In this document: positions 6,246 through 15,071 of the stretch, in pieces
Numbering within the stretch: position 1 is the stretch's first letter
Layout: each line of letters opens with the position of its first letter
DNA from: Devosia sp. FKR38
GTDB taxonomy: Bacteria; Pseudomonadota; Alphaproteobacteria; Rhizobiales; Devosiaceae
Reading direction: 5' to 3'
Assembly: GCF_005222805.1 (NCBI RefSeq)
Contig: NZ_STGC01000005.1
Coordinates: 720,456 to 784,455, forward strand
DNA length: 64,000 bases
Notes under the pieces: model-generated
The model's input: only the letters and a program-made list of their open reading frames with translations
What the model was told of the DNA's origin: nothing
The model's database searches: none
Translations under genes and position numbers: made by a program

Positions 6246-8687
6246 TCATTCGGCCGCCAGCATGGTGAGTTCAGCCATGGCGGCAAATTCATGCGCGTCC
6301 TTGCCGTTCACCCGCTCCTCCCAGGGGTCCACCTGGGCAAAGGTCTGCGCGTAGACGAAGCGCTCGAAATAGTGACGGCGCTTGCTGCGGTCCGTAACAA
6401 CATTGGCCAGGATGGAGGGCGTGCCCACGCGCTTGGCCCATTTGTAGATGCGTTCGAGATAGCGCCCCTGTTCGCGATAGAGCTGGGTCAGCGCCACGAT
6501 GATCTCGAGCGCCTCGTCCTCGCTGTCGGCATGGCACAAGAGCTCGGTGCCCTTGATGTCCAGCCCCGCCGCCCCGGCAAAATGGATGTCATAGCCGCTA
6601 TCCACGCAGATCACCCCGATGTCTTTGCACGTCGCCTCGGCGCAATTGCGCGGACAGCCCGACACCGCCAGCTTGACCTTGGCCGGCGTCCAGGCGCCCC
6701 ACATGAACTTTTCCAGCCTGATCCCGAAGCCGGTGGAATCCTGGGTGCCGAAGCGGCACCAGTCCGAACCAACGCAGGTCTTGACGGTCCGCAGCCCCTT
6801 GGCATAGGCCGCGCCCGACACCATGCCTGCCGCATTGAGGTCGGCCCAGACGCCCAGCAGGTCTTCCTTGCGTACCCCTAGCAGGTCGATGCGCTGCCCG
6901 CCCGTCACCTTCACCGCCGGAATGGCAAATTTGTCAGCCACATCGGCAATGGCACGGAGTTCCTTGGGGCTTGTCATGCCGCCCCACATGCGTGGCACCA
7001 CCGAATAGGTGCCGTCCTTCTGGATATTGGCGTGCACCCGCTCATTGATGAAGCGGCTTTGCCCGTCGTCCGCATATTCGCCCGGCCAGTCGGCCACGAG
7101 ATAGTAGTTGAGCGCCGGCCGGCACTTAGCGCAGCCGCAGCTGGTCTTCCACTCCAGCTCCTGCATCACGGCCGGAATGGATTTTAGGCCCTTGGCGATG
7201 ATCAACCGGCGCACGTCATCATGGCCATAGTCGGTGCAGGCGCACATCGGCTGTACCGCCGCCGGATTGTAGCTCTCGCCCAGCGTCAGATGCAGCAACT
7301 GCTCCACCAGATGCGTGCACGAGCCGCACGAGGCTGAGGCCTTGGTATGGGCGCGTACGCCATCGAGCCCGGTCAGGCCCTTGCCGGTGATCGCCCCGGT
7401 GATCTTGCCCTTGCATACGCCGTTGCAGCCACAGATCTCTGCCTCATCCGGCAAGGCTGCAACGGCCGCCATAGGGTCCAGTGGGGTGCCCCCCTGATAG
7501 GCCTGGCCAAAGATCAGCGTGTCGCGCATCTCGCGCGTGTCCACCCCTCGTCGCAACATGTCAAAATACCAGGGTCCGTCGCTGGTCTCGCCATAGAGCA
7601 CCGCGCCGATGATGCGGTGGTCCTTGAGTACCAGCCGCTTGTAGATGCCAGCGCTGGCGTCGCGCAGCACGATCTCTTCGCGGTCCTCGGCCTCGCCGAA
7701 GTCGCCGGCCGAGAACAGGTCGATCCCGGTCACCTTCAGCTTGGTCGAGGTCACCGAACCGCCATAGACCGCTGGTGCATCGGCTAGCGTCTGCGCCAGC
7801 ACCTGCGCCATCTCATAGAGCGGCGCAACCAGGCCGTAGCAGGTGCCGCGATGCTCGGCGCATTCGCCCAGCGCGAACACATCGGGGTCCTCGGTGCGCA
7901 TCTGGTCGTCCACCACAATGCCGCGGTTCACCGCCAGCCCCGCCGCCTTGGCCAGGCCCGTTGCGGGCCGAATGCCCACCGCCATCACCACCATGGAACA
8001 ATCGATCACTGTGCCGTCGCTCAACTCGACGCCGGTGACGCGATCCTCGCCGACCACACGCTGGGTATTGGCCTGGGTAATGACCGTCACGCCGCGCTCC
8101 GCAAAGGCGCGCTCGAGCAGATATCCCGCCGCCGGATCGAGCTGGCGCTCCATCAGCGTCGGCCCCAGATGCAGCACCGTCACCTCCATGCCACGCATCT
8201 TGAGCCCGGCGGCAGCTTCGAGGCCCAGCAGCCCGCCGCCGATCACCACCACCTTGCTGCCCGGCCCCGGTGCCAGCATCTTGTCCACGTCGTCGAGGTC
8301 ACGATAGGTGACCACGCCCGGCAGCTGATGCCCCGGCACCGGCGGAATGAAGGGGCTCGACCCGGTGGCGATCACCAGCCGGTCATAATCGGCGACAATG
8401 CCGTTGCTGGACACGACACGCTTGGCCACCCTGTCGATCAGCGTCACCGGCGCGGCCTTGTGCAGCGTCACGCCATGGTCGGCATACCAGGCGTCGTCAT
8501 GGGTGATGATCTCCTCATAGGTCTTCTCGCCCGACAGCACCGGCGAGAGCATCAGCCGGTTGTAGTTCACCCGCGGCTCGGCATTGAAAATGGTCACCGC
8601 GAACCGCCCTGGCGCGGCTTCGAACAGATGCTCCAGCATCCGCCCCGGTGCCATGCCGTTGCCGACGATGACAAGTTTTTCGCTCAT
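6246..8687 (-). CDS. nirB: Nitrite reductase (NAD(P)H) large subunit
   Basis: 813 aa. Order of parts: an N-terminal FAD/NAD(P)H oxidoreductase (VIVGNGMAPG, then VVIGGGLLGLEAA), a BFD-type [2Fe-2S] cysteine region (ICGCNGVCKGKI ... ASCGSCTHLV), a further C-x-C-x2-C cluster (TSCGCAKCRP), and a sirohaem/[4Fe-4S] sulfite-nitrite reductase domain (VGSDWCRFG ... SGCPRNCAEA). AGGAG lies 6-7 nt before the ATG. It is the first gene of nirBD, and no nitrate reductase or transporter gene follows it. The 5' leader carries an intrinsic terminator and a sigma-54-like promoter, described separately. Confidence 0.96.
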   Translation of the reverse strand: MSEKLVIVGNGMAPGRMLEHLFEAAPGRFAVTIFNAEPRVNYNRLMLSPVLSGEKTYEEIITHDDAWYADHGVTLHKAAPVTLIDRVAKRVVSSNGIVADYDRLVIATGSSPFIPPVPGHQLPGVVTYRDLDDVDKMLAPGPGSKVVVIGGGLLGLEAAAGLKMRGMEVTVLHLGPTLMERQLDPAAGYLLERAFAERGVTVITQANTQRVVGEDRVTGVELSDGTVIDCSMVVMAVGIRPATGLAKAAGLAVNRGIVVDDQMRTEDPDVFALGECAEHRGTCYGLVAPLYEMAQVLAQTLADAPAVYGGSVTSTKLKVTGIDLFSAGDFGEAEDREEIVLRDASAGIYKRLVLKDHRIIGAVLYGETSDGPWYFDMLRRGVDTREMRDTLIFGQAYQGGTPLDPMAAVAALPDEAEICGCNGVCKGKITGAITGKGLTGLDGVRAHTKASASCGSCTHLVEQLLHLTLGESYNPAAVQPMCACTDYGHDDVRRLIIAKGLKSIPAVMQELEWKTSCGCAKCRPALNYYLVADWPGEYADDGQSRFINERVHANIQKDGTYSVVPRMWGGMTSPKELRAIADVADKFAIPAVKVTGGQRIDLLGVRKEDLLGVWADLNAAGMVSGAAYAKGLRTVKTCVGSDWCRFGTQDSTGFGIRLEKFMWGAWTPAKVKLAVSGCPRNCAEATCKDIGVICVDSGYDIHFAGAAGLDIKGTELLCHADSEDEALEIIVALTQLYREQGRYLERIYKWAKRVGTPSILANVVTDRSKRRHYFERFVYAQTFAQVDPWEERVNGKDAHEFAAMAELTMLAAE

Positions 8688-8711
8688 GTGCCTTCTCCTT
8701 TTGGGCGGCGC

Positions 8712-8778
8712 AAAACAAAAAAGCTGCCAACTGGAGCGCTCTGGTGGTTCCACCAGAGTGCAAGCAGTTGGCAGCTTT
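8712..8778 (-). terminator. Leader intrinsic terminator (attenuator) of nirBD
   Basis: Read on the minus strand, this is a strong two-part hairpin. The outer 14-bp perfect stem uses 8765-8778 with 8720-8733. The inner 9-bp perfect stem uses 8750-8758 with 8739-8747 and has a 2-nt loop. It is followed by a U-rich tract (positions 8722-8712). It lies between the promoter and the nirB start (33 nt upstream), so the operon can only be expressed by read-through or antitermination. Confidence 0.85.
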
Positions 8779-8788
8779 GCCGTGATGA

Positions 8789-8806
8789 GCGCCCAACGCT
8801 GGACGC
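8789..8806 (-). promoter_or_regulatory. Candidate ANTAR-type (NasT/NasR) recognition hairpin
   Basis: In the nirB leader RNA, a 6-bp stem GCGUCC/GGGCGC (one G-U pair) closes the hexaloop AGCGUU, with A at loop position 1 and G at position 4. These are the features recognised by ANTAR antiterminators. It lies 10 nt before the terminator stem. A clean second hexaloop hairpin, expected 5' of it, could not be identified. Confidence 0.5.
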
Positions 8807-8850
8807 CGAAATGTCTGGGAATCCCACCCGGGACCCGATGCCAATTGCAA

Positions 8851-8866
8851 TGCACGAAGCGTGCCA
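8851..8866 (-). promoter_or_regulatory. Sigma-54 (RpoN) promoter of nirBD
   Basis: TGGCACGCTTCGTGCA on the minus strand matches the -24/-12 consensus TGGCACG-N4-TTGCW with one mismatch and exact GG-to-GC spacing. The predicted transcription start is near 8841, giving a leader of about 150 nt. This implies control by nitrogen status through an NtrC-class activator. Confidence 0.75.
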
Positions 8867-9164
8867 GCCGCCATCGGCGAAGAAAACCCAGCTAAATCAG
8901 AGCACTGCTGGCGTTCTCTGCAGATCACACAAAGCGTTACGCCGCCACGTCCGCACATTGATGCGGCGGGCTGCCTATCTCTGCGGCAGTTTGGTGAACT
9001 GCCACAGGACTGCGCAGTCGCGACGCCGCATCATGGGTGTCCTGCCAACCATGTCATTGCGCTCAGGAGCCCCATGCACTACCGTTGGTTCCGACACGCA
9101 AAAAGTTGCGCAGGGCGCTACCGGCCTTATCCGGGTGCAGCGACCGCGCACACAGGAGACCAAT
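8867..9164. other. Intergenic region upstream of nirBD and ppx
   Basis: About 300 bp between the nirBD promoter and the ppx start. It should hold enhancer sites for the sigma-54 activator and the ppx promoter. I see small dyads (CCGCA-N6-TGCGG at 8951-8966; GGCAGTT/AACTGCC arms around 8984-9004) but no convincing NtrC site and no gene. Confidence 0.5.
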
Positions 9165-10352
9165 GTGACCGATTCCGATCGGTCCGCCGCCGATTTGTCG
9201 CCAGGCGATGACTCGGCACTTCGCTCCCGTTCTGGCCCAGGCCAGGCTGGGAGGGCAGGGCCCCGGGAGGCCATGCCCGTCGCGGAAAAGCGGACAGCTG
9301 CCGCCCCTAATCCGACTCGCCGTCATCGTGGGCCGCTTTATGCTGCGCTCGATCTGGGCACCAACAATTGCCGCCTGCTCATCGCCCGTCCGCATGATCA
9401 TGGCTTCCGCGTGCTCGATGGCTTCACCCGCATCGTCCGCCTGGGCGAAGGCGTCTCGGTCACCGGGCGCCTGGGCGAAGCGGCCATGGAGCGCACTTTC
9501 GAGGCGCTGCGCCAGTGCCGCAACAAGCTGCGCGAGCATCAGCCCGCCCGCATGCGCCTGATCGCCACCGAGGCCTGCCGCGTCGCCGAGAACGGCCCGG
9601 CCTTCCTGGACCGCGTCAAGGACGAGATCGGGCTTGATCTGGAGATCGTCGATCGCCGCACCGAGGCCGAGCTGGCCGTCACCGGCTGCGCCGATCTCAT
9701 CGACACCAATGCCGCTGGCGCGCTGATGTTCGACATCGGCGGCGGCTCGTCCGAACTGGCCTGGCTCGATTTCCGCGGCGGCCGCCCCAAGTCGCAGGGC
9801 CGCATGCCCGCCTCCATCCGCTCCTGGCAGTCGCTGCCGGTGGGCGTGGTGTCCATTGCCGAAAAATTCGGCGGCGTCGATGTCACCCCAGAGGTCTTTG
9901 AGGCCATGGTGGCCTATGTCAGCGAGCATCTGCGCCAGTTCCGCGGCCGCGAAAAGCTGCGCCAGATGATTGCCAACCACGCGGTCCACCTCATCGGCAC
10001 CTCCGGCACGGTCACCACCCTGGCTGGATTGCACCTGGGCCTTGAGCGCTATGAGCGCCAGAAGGTCGATGGCCTGTGGATGAAGCGCGCCGAAGTCGAC
10101 GCCACCATGAAAATCCTGCTCGGCATGCCCTATGATCGCCGCGTGGCCCATGCCTGCATCGGTCGCGACCGTGCCGACCTCGTGCTGCCCGGCTGCGCCA
10201 TTTTCGAGGCCATCCGCCGCGAATGGCCGACGGACCGCGTGCGGGTTGCCGATCGTGGCCTGCGTGAAGGCATACTCATTTCGCTGATGGATGCCGACCG
10301 GACCCGGTCGCGCGCCTCGCGCTATCCTCGGAGAAACGCCAATGGTGGATAA
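9165..10352 (+). CDS. Ppx/GppA family exopolyphosphatase / pppGpp phosphohydrolase
   Basis: 395 aa. The GTG at 9165 has AGGAG seven nt upstream; the first ~60 residues are low-complexity and the domain starts at [16 protein letters not shown]. Family motifs seen: the N-terminal phosphate-binding segment, [28 protein letters not shown] and [12 protein letters not shown]. These proteins hydrolyse inorganic polyphosphate and/or pppGpp. At about 395 residues it is the short form, without the extra C-terminal domains of E. coli Ppx. Its stop lies 11 bp inside rlmE, as commonly seen in alphaproteobacteria. Confidence 0.9.
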   Translation: MTDSDRSAADLSPGDDSALRSRSGPGQAGRAGPREAMPVAEKRTAAAPNPTRRHRGPLYAALDLGTNNCRLLIARPHDHGFRVLDGFTRIVRLGEGVSVTGRLGEAAMERTFEALRQCRNKLREHQPARMRLIATEACRVAENGPAFLDRVKDEIGLDLEIVDRRTEAELAVTGCADLIDTNAAGALMFDIGGGSSELAWLDFRGGRPKSQGRMPASIRSWQSLPVGVVSIAEKFGGVDVTPEVFEAMVAYVSEHLRQFRGREKLRQMIANHAVHLIGTSGTVTTLAGLHLGLERYERQKVDGLWMKRAEVDATMKILLGMPYDRRVAHACIGRDRADLVLPGCAIFEAIRREWPTDRVRVADRGLREGILISLMDADRTRSRASRYPRRNANGG

Positions 10353-11082
10353 AGCTCTCGGTACCGGCGGACGCAAGTCCGACAAGGATCTCAAGATCCG
10401 CGTCAAATCCGCCAAGGGCCGCAAGGTCAGCTCGACCAAATGGCTCGAACGCCAGCTCAACGATCCCTATGTCGCCCGGGCCCGCTCGGAAGGCTATCGC
10501 TCGCGCGCGGCCTTCAAGATCAAGGAGATGGACGAAAAGCACCATCTGTTCCGCCAGGGCATGCGCATTGTCGATCTGGGTGCCGCGCCCGGCGGCTGGT
10601 CGCAGGTGGCCGCACGGGCCATCGGCTCCACCGAGGCCAATCCGCTGATCGTGGGCATCGACTATCTCGAAATGGACCCCATCCCCGGCGTCATCCTGCT
10701 GCGCAAGGATTTCACCGAGGACGACGCCCCCGCCATGCTCATCGAGGCCATGGGCGGCAAGAAGGCCGATCTGGTGATGAGCGACATGGCCTGGCCCACC
10801 ACCGGCCATCGCCCCACCGACCATCTGCGCATCGTCCAGCTCATCGAAGTCGCGGCGGCGTTTGCTCTCGACGTGCTCTCGCCCGGCGGCACCTTTGTCG
10901 CCAAGGTGTTCCAGGGCGGCACCGAGCATGAGCTGCTGCACATGCTCAAGCGCCACTTCAAGAGCACCTTCCACGCCAAGCCGCCCTCCAGCCGCCAGGA
11001 TTCGGCCGAAGCCTATCTGATTGCCAAAGGCTTCAAGGGCAGCAACGACACCGTCCCCGGCGAAGGCGAATACGACCGCTAG
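10342..11082 (+). CDS. rlmE: 23S rRNA (uridine-2'-O)-methyltransferase RlmE
   Basis: 246 aa RrmJ/FtsJ family enzyme that 2'-O-methylates U2552 of 23S rRNA. The SAM site is [14 protein letters not shown]. The catalytic K-D-K-E tetrad is visible: [29 protein letters not shown] and a Glu in the [10 protein letters not shown] region. A basic N-terminal extension (about 40 residues) precedes the core. GGAG lies before the ATG, which overlaps the ppx 3' end. Confidence 0.93.
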   Translation: MVDKALGTGGRKSDKDLKIRVKSAKGRKVSSTKWLERQLNDPYVARARSEGYRSRAAFKIKEMDEKHHLFRQGMRIVDLGAAPGGWSQVAARAIGSTEANPLIVGIDYLEMDPIPGVILLRKDFTEDDAPAMLIEAMGGKKADLVMSDMAWPTTGHRPTDHLRIVQLIEVAAAFALDVLSPGGTFVAKVFQGGTEHELLHMLKRHFKSTFHAKPPSSRQDSAEAYLIAKGFKGSNDTVPGEGEYDR

Positions 11083-11129
11083 ACGCGTTTTGAGTCGACG
11101 CTTGTGCTGTGTGGGCGCCGCTGCGCCAC

Positions 11130-12542
11130 TCAGTGCCCGCCGTCGCCCCCTTGGGCATGGGTGAGCTGGTGCCCGGCGTTCTTGGGCAGGCGATAGAACA
11201 TCACCGTCGAGATCAGGCATACTGCGGCCAGAACGAAGAAGGCGAAGTGGAAGTCGCCCAGCACCAGCTCGCCGCCGCGCAGCGCCTGGCTGGCCTCCAG
11301 CATGCCGCCGCCCAGCGCCACGCCCAGGGCAATCGACAGCTGCGTTGACACCTGGCCGATCACATTGGCCTGGCCGGCGTCCTTGTCCTCGATATCGGCG
11401 AACACAAAGGCATTGCTGCCGGTCCAGAAGATCGACTGCCAGAAGCCCACGAACACCAGGATCGCCACGATCAGCGCCACTGCCGTGTCCGGTGTGTAGA
11501 GCCCCATGGCCAGGAGCCCCGCCGCCGATATCGCCGTCGACAGCGTCAGCGCCGCGCGGAAGCCCATGCGCAAGAACAGCATATTGGCCACGAATTTCGC
11601 GATGATGGCGCCGATGGCCCCGGCAAAGGTGATCATGCCCGATTCAAACGGCGTATAGCCAAAGCTGAGCTGCAGCATCAGTGGAAACAGGAACGGCGTC
11701 GCCCCCTGGCCGAGCCGGAAGAAGGTGCCCGCCACCACCGCACTGCGAAAGAACGGAAAGCGCAGCAGCCGCAGGTCGAACAGCGGATGCTCGATGGCCA
11801 AGGCATGCCGCGCATAGGCAAAGGCCATGGCAATGCCCAGCGCTGTCGCCAGGACGCCCACCACGGGCGGCAGCGCCGGCAGGCTGATCACCGCCGTGCC
11901 GAAGGCGAACAGCGCAAAGGCCGGCCCGGCCAGGGCAAAGCCCTTGAAATCCATGGTCCCGGTCTTGTGCCGCACCGACTCGGGCAGGAAGCGGCTGACC
12001 AGCGCAATGCCCAGCACACCGATGGGCACATTGATCAGGAAGATCCAGTGCCAGGAAAAATAGGTGGTCAGAAACCCGCCGAATGGCGGGCCCACGATGG
12101 GCCCCACCAGCCCCGGAATGGTCAGCCAGGCCATGGCATTGACCAGATCGTGCCGCGGCGTCGAGCGCACCAGCACCAGCCGCGCCACCGGCGTCATCAG
12201 CGCACCGCCCATGCCCTGGAGGAACCGCGCCGCCACAAAGGCCAGCAGCGAGTTGGAGAACGCGCAGGCGATCGAGCCCAAAACGAACACGCCCATCGCC
12301 ACGCGGAACACATTGCGCGCGCCAAAGCGGTCCGCCATCCAGCTCGAGATCGGGATGAAGATGGCCAGCGCCACCAGATAGGCCGTCAGCGCCAGTTTCA
12401 GCGAAATGGGGTCCGTGCCGATGTCGCGCGCAATCGCAGCCAGCGAGGTGGCGATGACGGTGGAGTCCATGTTTTCCATGAACAGCGCCGTCGCCAGGAT
12501 CAGCGGCGTGATGCGGGAATTGGCGATCGACCGGCCGTGCAT
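11130..12542 (-). CDS. MFS transporter, DHA2 (14-TMS drug:H+ antiporter) family, copy B
   Basis: 470 aa integral membrane protein. It has the DHA2 N-terminal motif MENMDSTVIATSLAAIARDI, the motif A region WMADRFGARNVFR, and RFLQGMGGALMTPVARL followed by the motif-C-like PIVGPPFGGFL. It probably exports drugs or other small amphiphiles with proton exchange. AAAGGAG precedes the ATG inside the end of the neighbouring gene, so the two are cotranscribed. It aligns with its neighbour over its whole length, indicating tandem duplication. Substrate unknown. Confidence 0.88.
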   Translation of the reverse strand: MHGRSIANSRITPLILATALFMENMDSTVIATSLAAIARDIGTDPISLKLALTAYLVALAIFIPISSWMADRFGARNVFRVAMGVFVLGSIACAFSNSLLAFVAARFLQGMGGALMTPVARLVLVRSTPRHDLVNAMAWLTIPGLVGPIVGPPFGGFLTTYFSWHWIFLINVPIGVLGIALVSRFLPESVRHKTGTMDFKGFALAGPAFALFAFGTAVISLPALPPVVGVLATALGIAMAFAYARHALAIEHPLFDLRLLRFPFFRSAVVAGTFFRLGQGATPFLFPLMLQLSFGYTPFESGMITFAGAIGAIIAKFVANMLFLRMGFRAALTLSTAISAAGLLAMGLYTPDTAVALIVAILVFVGFWQSIFWTGSNAFVFADIEDKDAGQANVIGQVSTQLSIALGVALGGGMLEASQALRGGELVLGDFHFAFFVLAAVCLISTVMFYRLPKNAGHQLTHAQGGDGGH

Positions 12543-12545
12543 GGG

Positions 12546-13940
12546 CTACTCCTTTGCCTCGGCCACGGCCCGATGGCCGGAGACATCGCTGCCCGCATCG
12601 GCTGGCAGCCGCCAATAGATCAGCCCGGCCAGCGCGCTGACCCCGCCGACCACGAAAAAGGCGATCTGGAAATCGATCAGCGCCAGCGCCGAGCCGCGCA
12701 GCTGCGTGCTCATTTCGAGGATGGCGCCTGCGACCGCGACGCCAAAGGCCACGCTCAGCTGCTGGCCCACCGCCACGATGGCCGTGGCCTGGCTGGCCTC
12801 TTCATCGCTGATATCGGCGTAGCCCAGCGCATTGCTGCCAGTGAAGAACACCGAGCGCAGCACGCCCCCAATCAGCAGCACCGCCATGATGATCGGGGCA
12901 GGGGTCTCCACATTGAACAGCCCCTGCGCAGCGATCAGCGCACCACCGAAAAAGGAGGCAAAGCCCAGCGAGCGTGGAAAGCCGAAGCGGGCATAGATGA
13001 ATTCGGCCAGGAACTTGCTGGTGATCGCCCCGATGGCCGAGACAAAGGTGATGGCGCCCGATTGGAACGGCGTCAGCCCGAACCCCAATTGCAGCATCAG
13101 CGGCAGCAGGAATGGCACCGCACCCACTCCGATGCGAAAGAACGAGCCGCCAATGATGGTGGCGCGGAACAACCGGTGTCGGAACAGCGCCGGATCGAGC
13201 AGCGGATGCTCGGTGCGCCGCGCATGCCAGAAATACAGCACCCCGGCCAGCACCCCGATCGCCAGCGTGCTGTAGCCGATCTGGATCGGCAGGGCGGGCA
13301 GGCTCACCACCGACAGGCCAAACACCGTGCCAGAGAAGGCCACGGCGGCAATGAGAAAGCCGCGCACATCGATGCGCCGCTGCGTCGCCACATCGGGCAC
13401 ATTGAGAAAGATGCCGACCAGGATAATGCCGGCAATGCCGATGGGGATGTTGATCCAGAAGATCCAGTGCCAGCTGAGATAGGTGGTCAGGAACCCGCCG
13501 ATCAGCGGCCCGGTCAGCGGCCCCAGCAGCGCCGGCACGGTCAGCCAGGCCATGGCCGACACCAGCTCATTGCGCGGCGTCGAGCGCACCAGCAACAGCC
13601 GACCCACCGGCGTCATCATCGACGAGCCAATGCCCTGCAGGAACCGGCTCAGCACGAAGCTTTCGAGCGAAAACGAAAAGGAACAGGCCAGCGAGCCCAG
13701 CATGAACACCGCAATGGCCGCCCGGAACACAGTCTTGGCGCCAAAGCGGTCGGCCATCCAGCCGCTGATCGGGATGAAAATGGCCAGCGCCACAAAATAG
13801 GCCGTCAGCGCCAGTTTGAGCGCAATCGGCTCCGCCCCGATGTCGGCAGCAATCGCCGGCAGCGACGTGGCGATCACGGTCGAATCCATCTGTTCCATGA
13901 ACAGGGCGACCGCCAGGATGAGGGGTGTGACGCGGATCAC
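12546..13940 (-). CDS. MFS transporter, DHA2 (14-TMS drug:H+ antiporter) family, copy A
   Basis: 464 aa, the same architecture as the downstream gene. MEQMDSTVIATSLPAIAADI, WMADRFGAKTVFR, RFLQGIGSSMMTPVGRL and PLTGPLIGGFL match the corresponding positions of the paralogue. The start is uncertain: GTG at 13940 is the first start in the open frame but has no clear RBS. No TetR/MarR regulator flanks the pair in this window, which is unusual for inducible pumps. Confidence 0.85.
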   Translation of the reverse strand: MIRVTPLILAVALFMEQMDSTVIATSLPAIAADIGAEPIALKLALTAYFVALAIFIPISGWMADRFGAKTVFRAAIAVFMLGSLACSFSFSLESFVLSRFLQGIGSSMMTPVGRLLLVRSTPRNELVSAMAWLTVPALLGPLTGPLIGGFLTTYLSWHWIFWINIPIGIAGIILVGIFLNVPDVATQRRIDVRGFLIAAVAFSGTVFGLSVVSLPALPIQIGYSTLAIGVLAGVLYFWHARRTEHPLLDPALFRHRLFRATIIGGSFFRIGVGAVPFLLPLMLQLGFGLTPFQSGAITFVSAIGAITSKFLAEFIYARFGFPRSLGFASFFGGALIAAQGLFNVETPAPIIMAVLLIGGVLRSVFFTGSNALGYADISDEEASQATAIVAVGQQLSVAFGVAVAGAILEMSTQLRGSALALIDFQIAFFVVGGVSALAGLIYWRLPADAGSDVSGHRAVAEAKE

Positions 13941-14056
13941 GAGGGCAAAACCGGGGAGGAATCGTCAAGCCGCGAACGCGACCGCCATCACTATGGGGGT
14001 CGCGTTTGACTGTGAAAAGACAATTCCTGTTGTCTGGCGCGCTTTTGTGACCCCGC

Positions 14057-14812
14057 TCATTCCCCCGTGGCGAGGAGCGTCAAGATCTCGGCGCGCACCA
14101 GAGCGGCCGCTTCATCGCCCTGCGTGGCCTCGAGGAACGCCACCAAGCTCGGGCACACGCCCGGGTCGGCAATCCCCTGCGCCATGGCCGAGAACCCTTC
14201 GGCTGTCGCGCCCAGCGTCAGGCTCTTGCTGGCCACCGCCTGCCATTCCGCATCGGTCGCCGCCCGGCGTGTCACCGGATGATCGAGTCCATTGCGCGCC
14301 GTTTGCAGCATGGTGGCCAAATGCGTCATTGCCCCCTGGCTGTGGCGGGTCTCGATATCGGTCCCGGCAAACGCCACAGGGCCTTCGGTGACATAGCGCG
14401 CGCAAACGTCCGGGCCCTCGATGTCGTTTATGGCCTGATAATAGTCCATCATATTGGTCGCCAACGCCGCCAGCGACGCGTCATCGGCCTGGGCAATATG
14501 GGGGGAATACTGCGTTCGCAGTGCCATCAGCGTCCGCGTGGTGGTGGTCCTCAGGTCGCCGCCGATCTGGATGTCGCGGGCGACTGCGGTCTTGAACACC
14601 TCGTACTCAGGCGCAAAGCTCTGCGACAGCACGCCAAACAGGTCGGGCGACAGGCTGTGCAGCGCGGCGTCGACACCGCCGGGCGGCAGCTCTTCGGCCC
14701 GCGTTTCAACGACCTTGATGATCGCCAGTGCCGCCACGGCCCCGATGGCGCCCAGGATCATCCGGGGCAGGATTTTGCGGCTGCGGAAGAAGCTTGAGAG
14801 ATGGGCGAACAT
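14057..14812 (-). CDS. Uncharacterised single-pass membrane protein
   Basis: 251 aa, not recognised. It has a basic N-terminus (FRSRKILPRM), one hydrophobic segment (about residues 17-33) and then an extracytoplasmic, largely helical, Ala/Thr-rich domain with two cysteines (DVCARYV and DPGVCPSL). Codon use and GC match its neighbours, so it looks native. AAAGG lies upstream of the ATG. It is transcribed alone between the DHA2 pair and guaB. No function is proposed. Confidence 0.75.
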   Translation of the reverse strand: MFAHLSSFFRSRKILPRMILGAIGAVAALAIIKVVETRAEELPPGGVDAALHSLSPDLFGVLSQSFAPEYEVFKTAVARDIQIGGDLRTTTTRTLMALRTQYSPHIAQADDASLAALATNMMDYYQAINDIEGPDVCARYVTEGPVAFAGTDIETRHSQGAMTHLATMLQTARNGLDHPVTRRAATDAEWQAVASKSLTLGATAEGFSAMAQGIADPGVCPSLVAFLEATQGDEAAALVRAEILTLLATGE

Positions 14813-14994
14813 GGTCTTTGCCTTTCACGGTCTGGCGCTTGGCGCTGGTTGTGAACCGACATTGCCCCCGTCTGCACCATGACGCTGTCCCCCGCGGAAC
14901 AGGCCCTGATTTGGCCGCGCTCAATGCGCATGGCCAACCTGCGTTGGCCCCCTATGCAAGCGCCAAGGCCGGTGCTAATGACCCATGCCAACCT

Positions 14995-15028
14995 GAACCC
15001 GCACCGTTCTCCGTGCCGGGTTCTTTAT
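14995..15028 (+). terminator. Hairpin with U-rich tail in the guaB leader
   Basis: Arms GAACCCGCAC (14995-15004) and GTGC-C-GGGTTC (15013-15023, one bulged C) with an 8-nt loop, followed by TTTAT. It ends 44 nt before the guaB start on the same strand. It may be an attenuator of guaB or the end of a short upstream transcript. The T-tract is short. Confidence 0.4.
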
Positions 15029-15071
15029 CCACCATCTCTGATCTCATTCAGAAGTCCGGAAGGGTCTGGCC

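Noticed and set aside
8851..8866. Reading the TGCAC...GTGC dyad before nirB as an NtrC enhancer site
   Set aside because: The spacing between half-sites is 5 rather than 7 bp, and the same bases match the sigma-54 promoter with exact -24/-12 spacing, which is the better explanation.
6246..10352. Long plus-strand frame crossing nirB into ppx
   Set aside because: The part before 9165 is antisense to nirB and its leader. A GTG with a good RBS at 9165 marks the real ppx start.
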